DNA of 64,000 nt from Paenibacillus thalictri (GTDB lineage Bacteria; Bacillota; Bacilli; Paenibacillales; NBRC-103111). A program made the translations under genes and the position numbers. Under the pieces are notes generated by a model. The model was not told the origin of the DNA. It worked only from the letters and a program-made list of their open reading frames with translations, and searched no databases. The stretch is taken from the NCBI RefSeq assembly GCF_004307995.1, contig NZ_SIRE01000005.1:62001-126000 (forward strand), read 5' to 3'. Shown one piece after another: positions 18,938 through 26,192 of this stretch (the first letter of the stretch is position 1; every line of letters starts with the position of its first letter).

Positions 18938-19846
18938 ATGAACAAAAATCCTGAATTGCCGGCGCATTTTAAGCCGTTATTCGATTACCCGCTGCGCGAC
19001 ACGTCGATTTGTCTGGGACATGACGGATATTACTACATGACCGGAACGACCGGTTTTCCCGATTGGTGGGCGGTGACCGGAGATATTCAAATATGGAAAT
19101 CGGCCGACCTGCAGGAATGGACGCCAATCATTACCGAGCCGCGCAAGCGAACTGTCGTCTGGAACATTGACCGCGACGGTACGTGGGAGAAGGAAATTAC
19201 GCTTCGGGACGGAGCTCCGTTTCGTCCGTTGTGGGCGCCTGAAATTCATTACTTGAAAGGCACTTATTGGCTGACGTATTGCATTCCCCGGCTTGGCAGC
19301 GGCCTGCTGCGAAGCGTTAGCGGCCGCGCGGAAGGGCCTTATGTCGATCACATTTCGATGAAATCGCCAATTAGCCCGTATATTGACGCCTCGCTTTTTC
19401 AAGACGACGATGGCAGCGTCTATTACTTGTGCGACAACGGCAAAATCGCCCGAATGACCGAAGACATGACGGCGCTGGCGGAGGAGCTGCGGCTGTTAAG
19501 TCCGTCGAACGCAGAACATGTCGGCTTCGAGGGAACGTTTTTGTTCAAGACGCAGGGGCGATATTATTTGGCCGGCGCGGAATTCGTAGACGGCGATTAC
19601 CACTGTTTGGTCGCAAGCTCGGATCATCTGTACGGCCCTTACGGTGATAGGTATCTCGTTATACCGCATGGCGGGCACAATATGTTTTTCCGGGATCGGG
19701 ACGGACAGTGGTGGAGCACGTTTTTCGGCAATAACGCAAATGCTCCTTTTCGTGAAAGACCGGGGATACTCAAGGTGGAGTTCGATGATGAACTGCGAAT
19801 CCGGCCTAAGGAGGAGAATCTTATTGACTCGCTTCAAACTAAGTGA
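18938..19846 (+). CDS. Glycoside hydrolase family 43 protein
   Basis: The ATG at 18938 has GGAAGG 11 bases upstream; an ATG at 18929 is too close to that site. The protein has 302 residues and no signal peptide, so it acts in the cytoplasm on imported sugar. The three GH43 acidic positions are visible: Asp in PLRDTSICL, Asp in SPYIDASLF and Glu in VGFEGTFLF. The substrate is probably an arabinose-, xylose- or galactose-containing oligosaccharide. Its end overlaps the start of the next gene by 23 bp. Confidence 0.8.
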   Translation: MNKNPELPAHFKPLFDYPLRDTSICLGHDGYYYMTGTTGFPDWWAVTGDIQIWKSADLQEWTPIITEPRKRTVVWNIDRDGTWEKEITLRDGAPFRPLWAPEIHYLKGTYWLTYCIPRLGSGLLRSVSGRAEGPYVDHISMKSPISPYIDASLFQDDDGSVYYLCDNGKIARMTEDMTALAEELRLLSPSNAEHVGFEGTFLFKTQGRYYLAGAEFVDGDYHCLVASSDHLYGPYGDRYLVIPHGGHNMFFRDRDGQWWSTFFGNNANAPFRERPGILKVEFDDELRIRPKEENLIDSLQTK

Positions 19847-20723
19847 CATTCCGTCGCCCATTCTGCTTCAAGGCAACGAACGTATCGCTTATCGAGATCC
19901 CGCGGTCATTTACCAAGATGGAGTATTTCGGCTTTACTGTACATTGACCGAGACGGAGCCGGACGGAACTGTATATATGTATACGGCGATGAGCCAGAGC
20001 CGCGATCTGTTGCGGTGGACCGAACCGAAAAAACTGACGCCGCGGGATCGTAGTCTGAACTTCTCCAGTCCGGGAAACATTATCCGTTTTAGGGACAAAT
20101 GGGTGATGTGTCTTCAGACTTATCCGCGGCCAAACGGGGAGAAATACGGTAACCGGACCTCACGTATTTGGATGATGGAAAGCACTGACCTTGATCGTTG
20201 GTCGGCGCCCGAACTGCTTAAGGTAAAGGGGGATGACGTGCCTGTGGAGCAGATGGGCCGCATGATCGACCCTTACCTAATTGAAAGCAATGACGAGCCA
20301 GGAAAATGGTATTGTTTTTACAAGCAGAATGGAGTCAGCGTGTCGTGCTCTTACGATTTAGAGAAATGGACGTTTTGTGGAAACGAAAATGCCGGTGAAA
20401 ACGTTTGTATTCTGAATTTAGAGGATCAATATGTCATGTTTCACTCGCCTGAAAACGGAATTGGGATCATGAGGTCGTCCGATCTGCGTCATTGGACGCA
20501 TGATGATGTGCTGCTGACATTTGGCCAGCGGGAATGGGATTGGGCGAGAGGCAGAATAACTGCCGGTTTTGTATTGGATTGCAGACAAGTACAGGGCATC
20601 GAGAAGTTTCTGATGTTTTTCCACGGAAGCGGTCCGGAAGATGAGCATATTATATTTGATACACATGCTTGCATCGGCTTGGCATGGAGCGACGATCTTC
20701 GCGAGTGGAGTTGGCCGAGATAA
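19824..20723 (+). CDS. GH43-like five-bladed propeller protein, copy B
   Basis: The TTG at 19824 follows GGAGGAG and aligns with the ATG of the copy at 8262. The protein has 299 residues and carries RIAYRDPAVI and GRMIDPYLIE. It overlaps the GH43 gene upstream, so it is a true member of the sugar operon and is likely to be the parent copy. No clear third catalytic acid is seen. It is followed by about 250 bp of non-coding DNA and then by a CRISPR leader. Confidence 0.75.
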   Translation: MTRFKLSDIPSPILLQGNERIAYRDPAVIYQDGVFRLYCTLTETEPDGTVYMYTAMSQSRDLLRWTEPKKLTPRDRSLNFSSPGNIIRFRDKWVMCLQTYPRPNGEKYGNRTSRIWMMESTDLDRWSAPELLKVKGDDVPVEQMGRMIDPYLIESNDEPGKWYCFYKQNGVSVSCSYDLEKWTFCGNENAGENVCILNLEDQYVMFHSPENGIGIMRSSDLRHWTHDDVLLTFGQREWDWARGRITAGFVLDCRQVQGIEKFLMFFHGSGPEDEHIIFDTHACIGLAWSDDLREWSWPR

Positions 20724-20862
20724 CGATAACAAATCGATGCATAGCGTCTGTATGCATTGAGAACAAGTTGAATCTAAAGATGACGGAAGGCTGTCCTGGT
20801 TGTCCGGTATTTTCGAAACTATCTTGATCATTGTACCGGAAATTGGTCTCCGCGAATTCCAG

Positions 20863-20930
20863 AATCCAACCGGCTATAATCGACTTGCTTTCGGCATCAA
20901 GCAAGTCGATTATAGGATGTTCTATTCCAG
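20863..20930. repeat. 68-bp insert with a perfect 16-bp inverted repeat
   Basis: Arms TATAATCGACTTGCTT at 20875-20890 and their exact complement at 20899-20914 enclose an 8-base loop. The piece is bounded by direct ATTCCAG repeats at 20856-20862 and 20924-20930. It is absent from the duplicate near 9300, where ATTCCAG occurs once. It could be a small inserted element with a 7-bp target duplication, or a segment lost from copy A by recombination between the ATTCCAG repeats. Confidence 0.75.
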
Positions 20931-20979
20931 TTAAGACGTATGTTTGACATGGTAACAAGTGCCATAACAATGCCGTGAA

Positions 20980-21147
20980 GTGCGAACCCCAAGCTCACAT
21001 GAATTTCCTGGGAGATTCGCACCAAACGTCATATGTGGAAATCTGCCTGATTGTTCGGTAAAATGAGATTAAGATTAGGACCTTTTTATCCGGTTCGCAC
21101 TTTTGAGGCTCACAAGTCTTACGCAGCAAGGCCTACCGATGTTCGCT
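20980..21147 (+). promoter_or_regulatory. CRISPR leader, array 3
   Basis: It is nearly identical to the leader at 9355-9522, with the GTGCGAA ... TTCGCAC inverted pair and the later TTCGCACTTTTGAGG. It precedes an array of only two repeats. Confidence 0.78.
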
Positions 21148-21244
21148 GTCGCTCCTCACGCAGGAGCGTGGATTGAAATCGCATCTCCTTGCGCATTCGA
21201 CGCTTGAAATCAGGTCGCTCCTTACGCAGGAACGTGATTGAAGT
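21148..21244 (+). CRISPR. CRISPR array 3, type I-C-like, vestigial
   Basis: One good 32-bp repeat lies at 21148-21179 (with CGCAGG instead of CGTAGG), then a 34-bp spacer, then a 31-bp damaged repeat at 21214-21244 that lost a base and ends GAAGT. The array then stops and runs into a GH43-like gene remnant. Its nearly intact leader suggests that repeats were lost by deletion. Confidence 0.85.
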
Positions 21245-21272
21245 AACCGTGTAGCCCGATAACCGGGCGTGT

Positions 21273-21360
21273 AAACGAAAATGCCGGTGAAAACGTTGGT
21301 ATTCTGAACATTGAGGATCAATTAAACAACTGGATGGCGGTACCAGAAATCCGTCTGGCC
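21273..21360 (+). pseudogene. Remnant of a third GH43-like gene copy
   Basis: Bases 21273-21322 match the coding sequence at 8819-8868 and 20381-20430, starting AAACGAAAATGCCGGTGAAA, with only a few changes. Further on, GGTACC.GAAAT..GTCT (about 21340-21356) resembles the sequence found downstream of both intact copies. The gene body between and around these pieces is missing. Confidence 0.65.
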
Positions 21361-21528
21361 GTGAGAAACGATGGTAGAAGCGCTAACGAGGCGTTTTATT
21401 GAAGGTAAAGATAAATGCATTCAAACAAAAATAAGCAATAACAAACGATAATTTTGCGAAATTTCGCTTTTCAATTCTCACTTATATAATAAGTTTGTGT
21501 AAATTTGTGCTTTTTTTGAACTTGCATA

Positions 21529-21558
21529 TTGACGCGGATTTCGATTTGGCACTAGAAT
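21529..21558 (+). promoter_or_regulatory. Candidate sigma-A promoter for the GDPD gene
   Basis: TTGACG at 21529-21534 and TAGAAT at 21553-21558 are 18 bp apart, with AT-rich DNA upstream. A transcript would have an untranslated leader of about 160 nt before the GTG at 21728. Between the CRISPR/GH43 remnant and this promoter I see no other feature. Confidence 0.5.
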
Positions 21559-21727
21559 AGTGGTGTTGAGAGCTTGGGGATAGCGTGATGAGGATTGTCT
21601 GGATTTTCTGTGTTTGAATTTGCTCATTTTTGAAAATGGTTTGCCGAAGCGTTATCATCACTTGTTTCGGAGAATTGAAGTTGTATTAAATGCGAGTGTA
21701 TGCGCTATCATGAAAGGAGGTTCATTC

Positions 21728-22498
21728 GTGACCATTGAGCGATTAGCCAATCTTGAGAAGTTGTTTGTGGTCGGGCACCGGGGCTACAAAGAGAAGTATC
21801 TTGAAAATACGCTGTTGTCCTTCCAAAAGTCGCTGGACATCGGGGTTGATGTCATTGAATTCGATCTTCGTCTGTCTCGTGATCATCAGCTTGTCATCAT
21901 TCATGACGAGACGGTGGATAGGACAACAAACGGCAGCGGACCGGTCAGCGAGTATACGCTCCATGAGCTGCAGCAGCTTGATGCCGGAGGATGGTTCGGC
22001 AGCGTATTTGCCGGGCTGAAAATCCCGACGCTGGAGCAGCTTTGCGAATTGCTGAAGAACAGTCCCGATGTGCTGTTGAATGTAGAAATCAAACCCGGCT
22101 TTCAAGCGCTAAAGGCTGCAGATATGGCTGTTGCTGAGCTGGGGCGGCATGGATATTTGCCCAGATGTGTGTTTACTTCATTTGATGCCGATGTGGTCGC
22201 GCATATTTATGATACGTACGGATTGAAGACACAAGGTTTCCCCAGTGAAAAAATGAAAAATTTCATCCCAGAAGAGCACGGGACATATTCCAAAATGTGG
22301 TCCGTAGGCATCGCGATAAAAGACTTGACCCCGGAGCGTGTCAAGCAGTTCCGCGAGCTGGGACTGCTTGTCGGCACGTATTGCCCCGATAGCGAGGAGC
22401 AGGCCAGGTATGCGGTCAGCTGTGGCATCAACCGGATGACCTGCAACAATCCCCTGGCCGCCCTCAGCATTCGGAGCGAGCTGGAGAAGCGTGCCTAA
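21728..22498 (+). CDS. Glycerophosphodiester phosphodiesterase
   Basis: The GTG at 21728 follows AAAGGAGG by 7 bases; the frame is open further upstream but without a ribosome site. The protein has 256 residues. The GDPD motifs are present in order: VGHRG, LENTLLSF, EFDLRLSRDHQLVIIHD, RTTNG and VEIK. It hydrolyses glycerophosphodiesters to glycerol-3-phosphate and an alcohol and needs a divalent metal. There is no signal peptide, so it is cytoplasmic. It may share a transcript with the HAD phosphatase downstream. Confidence 0.88.
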   Translation: MTIERLANLEKLFVVGHRGYKEKYLENTLLSFQKSLDIGVDVIEFDLRLSRDHQLVIIHDETVDRTTNGSGPVSEYTLHELQQLDAGGWFGSVFAGLKIPTLEQLCELLKNSPDVLLNVEIKPGFQALKAADMAVAELGRHGYLPRCVFTSFDADVVAHIYDTYGLKTQGFPSEKMKNFIPEEHGTYSKMWSVGIAIKDLTPERVKQFRELGLLVGTYCPDSEEQARYAVSCGINRMTCNNPLAALSIRSELEKRA

Positions 22499-22511
22499 CG
22501 AAGGGGCATTT

Positions 22512-22664
22512 GTGAAAAAGCCGGATATTTTGTTCATACAAGCGATCAGCGGCATTGACCGGATTTCTAGATCACTCAAGAGCTGCTTCCCGACTTTTCA
22601 GTTTGGAAGGAAGCGAATGGAAGTTGGAGCTGCTGCTCAGGCTGCAATAGGCCGAACGGGGTAG
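22512..22664 (+). CDS. Possible small protein of 50 residues
   Basis: The GTG at 22512 has AAGGGG upstream and opens a 50-residue frame starting MKKPDILFIQAISGID. It fits neatly between the phosphodiesterase and the HAD gene on the same strand. I do not recognise it. The spacing to the ribosome site is short and the composition is not decisive, so it may be non-coding. Confidence 0.25.
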   Translation: MKKPDILFIQAISGIDRISRSLKSCFPTFQFGRKRMEVGAAAQAAIGRTG

Positions 22665-22733
22665 AGAACCGACGCGATGCTGCGGATTTGGAAAGCTTGA
22701 CCGGGCCGTATAATTGGGAGACAGGAGCATAAC

Positions 22734-23528
22734 ATGAGCAAAATCCGATTGGTAGTCAGCGATTTGGACGGCACTTTATTGACGGAGGATAGCAAGCTGA
22801 CGGGTGAGGTGATTGCCGCGGTCGAGCGATTTCGTTCGTCCGGCGGATTGTTCACAATCGCTACAGGCAGATATTTAGGAAACGCAATCCGGTTTGCCGA
22901 TGAACTGGATATCGATCTTCCCCTTATATTATGCAATGGCAGCGTAATGGCGAAGCGCGATCGCATTGTGGAAGCGGCTTTGCTGCCGATCGGGCCATTT
23001 GCGGCGCTGCTCAAGGATGCGGATGCTGCCGGGCTCACGGTATTGATGTATCCGGAAAGCGGCGGCATCCGCGCACTGAGCCGGACCTTGGAGGTAGAAG
23101 AGTTTGAGGCGTGCGAAAATCACCCATGTTTGCCGCCGGACGATGAATGGGAGCGGCAGCGGGTGCAAAAGCTGCTGCTGATTGGCGATATGCGGCAATT
23201 GATGGGCATCTGGAACGGCTATAGGCCGCAATTGCAGGATCAGTGCTCGATCGTACAGTCCGGGGATCATTCGCTGGAAATGATCCCTATCGGACAGAAC
23301 AAAGGCAACGCACTTCAGCGGCTGATGGCACAGCTGAATGTGCATCCCGATGAGGTTATGGCGATCGGTAACCATTTGAACGATGTGGAAATGATCGAAA
23401 CCGCGGGAATTGGAGTTGCTGTGGCGAACAGTCATCCCGGTTTAATCGCCAAAGCTTCCTATGTATGCCGGCAATCCTACGGAGAGGGTGTTGTCGAGGC
23501 GATGGGGCTTTTTTGCAACAACACATAA
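22734..23528 (+). CDS. Cof-type HAD family phosphatase
   Basis: The protein has 264 residues. HAD motif I is DLDGTLL near the N-terminus, motif II is in FTIATGR, and motifs III and IV follow as the Lys in GQNKGNAL and AIGNHLNDVEMI. The cap domain between about 85 and 185 is of the Cof type. Such enzymes dephosphorylate small phosphosugars or cofactors in the cytoplasm; the substrate is unknown. A strong terminator lies right after it. Confidence 0.88.
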   Translation: MSKIRLVVSDLDGTLLTEDSKLTGEVIAAVERFRSSGGLFTIATGRYLGNAIRFADELDIDLPLILCNGSVMAKRDRIVEAALLPIGPFAALLKDADAAGLTVLMYPESGGIRALSRTLEVEEFEACENHPCLPPDDEWERQRVQKLLLIGDMRQLMGIWNGYRPQLQDQCSIVQSGDHSLEMIPIGQNKGNALQRLMAQLNVHPDEVMAIGNHLNDVEMIETAGIGVAVANSHPGLIAKASYVCRQSYGEGVVEAMGLFCNNT

Positions 23529-23532
23529 TCCG

Positions 23533-23570
23533 AAAATCCGGACGTGGATGGATGCGTCTGGATTTTCCTT
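23533..23570 (+). terminator. Terminator after the HAD phosphatase gene
   Basis: A 12-bp stem AAAATCCGGACG / CGTCTGGATTTT with one G-U pair and a 10-base loop is followed by CCTTTT. Confidence 0.75.
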
Positions 23571-23670
23571 TTAACTAGGAAGTGAAAAGATTGCATATAT
23601 TTGCATTGCGCAAGCAAATAAATTAAGATAAACTTATAACATCGACAATGATACTGAGGTGATGGCCGTT

Positions 23671-24138
23671 TTGACCAAAAACACCGGGGAACTCCGCAAA
23701 CTGGCTGAAGCAACATTAAAGCTGGTCAAGGAGTTTAAACATGCACAGGACCGAAGAGCTGATCTGGATCGGGTAACGTTTGAAGTGCTTATTTTGATTA
23801 AAACGCGGCAAGAAATTCGTTTAACGGATATTGCTCAAGAGCTGCAAATGAATCCTTCTTCGATTACTAGACGTATCCAGCAATTAAAGCAATCCGGGTA
23901 TATTGCTATCCATTCGGATCCGAAAGATCTACGTTCAAGTCTTATTGGTTTAACGGACTATGGAGAGCAGGCACTGTTGCAATTTTTGGAAAGAAGCGTG
24001 GAAGGATTGGCCCGTATTCTTGAAGGATGGGACGACAAAGAAGTCAAGTCGCTTGCCGACAAGTTAACCGGTTATGCCGAGGCGATGGAACAATGGAGGA
24101 TTAAATCGGAGGCAGGGAGTGTGGAGCATGGAGAATAA
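23671..24138 (+). CDS. MarR-family transcriptional regulator
   Basis: The protein has 155 residues from the TTG at 23671, which has TGAGGTG 9 bases upstream; an ATG at 23662 is possible. The winged helix is clear: RLTDIAQELQMNPSSITRRIQQL as recognition region, then the wing KDLRSSLIGLTDYG. It probably represses genes for stress or drug response. It overlaps the methyltransferase gene by 11 bp, so the two are co-translated. Confidence 0.82.
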   Translation: MTKNTGELRKLAEATLKLVKEFKHAQDRRADLDRVTFEVLILIKTRQEIRLTDIAQELQMNPSSITRRIQQLKQSGYIAIHSDPKDLRSSLIGLTDYGEQALLQFLERSVEGLARILEGWDDKEVKSLADKLTGYAEAMEQWRIKSEAGSVEHGE

Positions 24139-24940
24139 GGGGAAACTTCAGCAAGCGCAATATGCTGATCCAGGAAAATTTAATGCGCGCATTTATTTGC
24201 ACAGGAAGTTCAGCACAAATCCGTATCCATGGCCATGTTGGGTATTCGATCAATTCATGAAGAAGGAACAAGCAAGCGTTCTTGAGCTTGGGGGAGGCAA
24301 CGGGCTCCTGTGGACCGTTAATGCTCAGCGCATTCCTGCCTTGTGGGATATTACGGTAACCGACCTGTCTGCGGGCATGCTTGAGGATGCCAAGTCCAAT
24401 CTGCAAAGCGCAAGCGATAGATTTCGCTTCGAGGCGATGGATGCCGGGAACATTCCTTATCCTGATGGCGCCTTCGATATCGTTATTGCCAATCATATGC
24501 TGTATCATGTGGGGGACAGGGGGCGCGCTTTAGCGGAAATCAGGCGTGTGCTCAAACCCGGAGGCGTTTTCTATGCAAGTACGGTAGGTAGCCGGAACAT
24601 GATGGAGATGAAGGAATGGGTCCAAGACTTTAATCCCGAATCTAATTACACTGACGCGCTGGGCTCGATCGAAAACCGTTTTTCGCTTGATAATGGGCAA
24701 GAACAACTGTCGCCTTTTTTTGAACAAGTGCAGTTGAGGCTGTATGAGGATTCGCTGCTGGTGACGGAGCCCGAGGCCATTGTGAACTATGTGTTGTCAC
24801 TAAACGGCTTGGTGTCGGAACGGCTTGTCATGGATCCGCGTTTGGCCGACCGCTTTAAGGAATACATAGAAGAGAAGATGACTCTTTCCGGAGGGAAGCT
24901 CCATATACAGAAATCGTCGGGCATGTTTGTCAGCATGTAG
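24128..24940 (+). CDS. Class I SAM-dependent methyltransferase
   Basis: The protein has 270 residues. SAM-binding motif I is VLELGGGNG, the acidic post-I residue is in TVTDLSAGML, and motif IV is FDIVIANHMLYHV, followed by LKPGGVFYAST. This is the UbiE/methyltransferase-11 type. The target is unknown. Overlap with the MarR gene suggests that the regulator controls it, perhaps in self-protection or small-molecule modification. Confidence 0.85.
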   Translation: MENKGKLQQAQYADPGKFNARIYLHRKFSTNPYPWPCWVFDQFMKKEQASVLELGGGNGLLWTVNAQRIPALWDITVTDLSAGMLEDAKSNLQSASDRFRFEAMDAGNIPYPDGAFDIVIANHMLYHVGDRGRALAEIRRVLKPGGVFYASTVGSRNMMEMKEWVQDFNPESNYTDALGSIENRFSLDNGQEQLSPFFEQVQLRLYEDSLLVTEPEAIVNYVLSLNGLVSERLVMDPRLADRFKEYIEEKMTLSGGKLHIQKSSGMFVSM

Positions 24941-25375
24941 TTCTGAGAAATGGCTTGGAGATCGAAGTCCCAATAGGTCATTATAAACTTGATACACCAC
25001 CCTGAAGAGACGGAGGAGAGTATGGGTTTATTAAAAATTTGCTTATAAAACTGGGATTAGAACAACTGCAGCTGTGTACTTTGCAAGACTTAACTTATGA
25101 AATATCCGAGCTGAAGCCGATTCAGGGCTATATTCAGGTTGTCAGAATTTTGCTATTTATCATTGGAGCATTGTCGTTATCGCTAATCTGAGTGCGAATT
25201 TTAAGTTCACATGAATTTCCTGGGGGCTTCGTACCCTGCGTCTTATCCGGGAATGGGCTACAGATACTCCTTTCCCCCCGAATATACTACCATCGTGTCA
25301 TAGAACCACTTCCCTTCGTCATGTTACGATTGCTTTCGGGCATTACGATAAATGATGACGAGGAGTGCATGATAA
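24941..25375 (+). other. Gap with a possible broken small gene and a CRISPR-leader remnant
   Basis: GGAGGAG at about 25012 precedes an ATG at 25021 that opens MGLLKICL and stops. One frame over, the text continues as IKLGLEQLQLC ... and ends with a hydrophobic helix (ILLFIIGALSLSLI) at about 25191. This looks like a small membrane protein gene broken by a frameshift, though chance is possible. A leader-like piece follows at 25192-25235. The rest up to the SDR gene shows no feature. Confidence 0.3.
25192..25235 (+). repeat. CRISPR-leader-like remnant without an array
   Basis: The 44 bases start GTGCGAATTTTAAGTTCACA and end TTCGTACC, matching the first part of the three array leaders at roughly four of five positions. 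No repeat follows. It marks a lost fourth array or a leader fragment moved by recombination. Confidence 0.55.
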
Positions 25376-26134
25376 ATGAGTTCGATACAGCTGCATGGGA
25401 AAGTAGCTTTGGTTTCCGGAGGGGCAAGAGGGATCGGTGCTGCGGCAGCGAAGCTGCTGGCCCAACAAGGGGCCAAAGTTGTGGTCAACTTTGCCGAGAG
25501 GGAAGACGCTGCGTTAGACGTGGTCGATCAAATCGCCCAACAAGGGGGAGACGCTGTTGCCGTACGAGCGGACGTTCGGGATGAGAAGCAGGTTCAACAA
25601 ATGGTCGCGGAAACGGAGAGCAGGTTCGGAGCCATCGACATTTTGGTCAGTAACGCTAATATGCAGTTTGTGATGAAACCGATTCTTCAGATGAATTGGG
25701 AGGAATTCTCGCAAAAGCTGAATGATGAAATGAAAGCCGCATTTGTATTGACACAAGCTGTAACCCCTGTCATGATAAAAAGAAACTATGGAAGAATTAT
25801 CTATGTATCCAGCTCTTCCGCCGATCTTCCCACTCCTTATTTGGGAGCGCATGGAGCCGCTAAAGCGGCTTTGAACGGATTTGTCAAGTACATTGCGCAG
25901 GAGCTAGGCCCACATGGCGTCACAGCCAATGCGGTGTCGCCCGGACTTGTACAGACAGATGCCTCCCGATATACTCCCGAGCAGGTCAAAGAACAGATCG
26001 CTATGGCAACTCCATTGGGAAGAGTAGCTGTTCCGGATGACATTTCCGGTGTAATTGCTTTCCTTGCCAGTGAAGAGAGCCGGTTTTTGACCGGGACCTG
26101 TACTCATGTCAATGGCGGTATATTGATGCTTTGA
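25376..26134 (+). CDS. SDR family oxidoreductase with altered active site
   Basis: The protein has 252 residues and resembles 3-oxoacyl-ACP reductases. The cofactor motif SGGARGIG and the NAG-like SNANMQF are present, as is the serine region YVSSSSAD. The usual catalytic YxxxK is replaced by HGAAK, so Tyr is His; the nearest Tyr is four residues too early. The protein may therefore have weak, changed or no reductase action. The C-terminus FLTGTCTHVNGG is normal. A ribosome site GAGGAG is upstream. Confidence 0.8.
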   Translation: MSSIQLHGKVALVSGGARGIGAAAAKLLAQQGAKVVVNFAEREDAALDVVDQIAQQGGDAVAVRADVRDEKQVQQMVAETESRFGAIDILVSNANMQFVMKPILQMNWEEFSQKLNDEMKAAFVLTQAVTPVMIKRNYGRIIYVSSSSADLPTPYLGAHGAAKAALNGFVKYIAQELGPHGVTANAVSPGLVQTDASRYTPEQVKEQIAMATPLGRVAVPDDISGVIAFLASEESRFLTGTCTHVNGGILML

Positions 26135-26192
26135 CAGCGGCTTCGCCGCATGGATCCTTGCGATTTAATGGATGAGAGGTGCAAGCCGAAAG

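Larger units (their letters stand above)
19824..21179 (+). repeat. Segmental duplication, copy B: GH43-like gene, spacer, CRISPR leader and first repeat
   Basis: This is the partner of 8262-9554. The first 240 bases of the gene differ in many third positions, while the rest, including the downstream spacer and leader, is almost identical. The sharp change in divergence points to a later conversion event over the 3' part. Confidence 0.85.
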
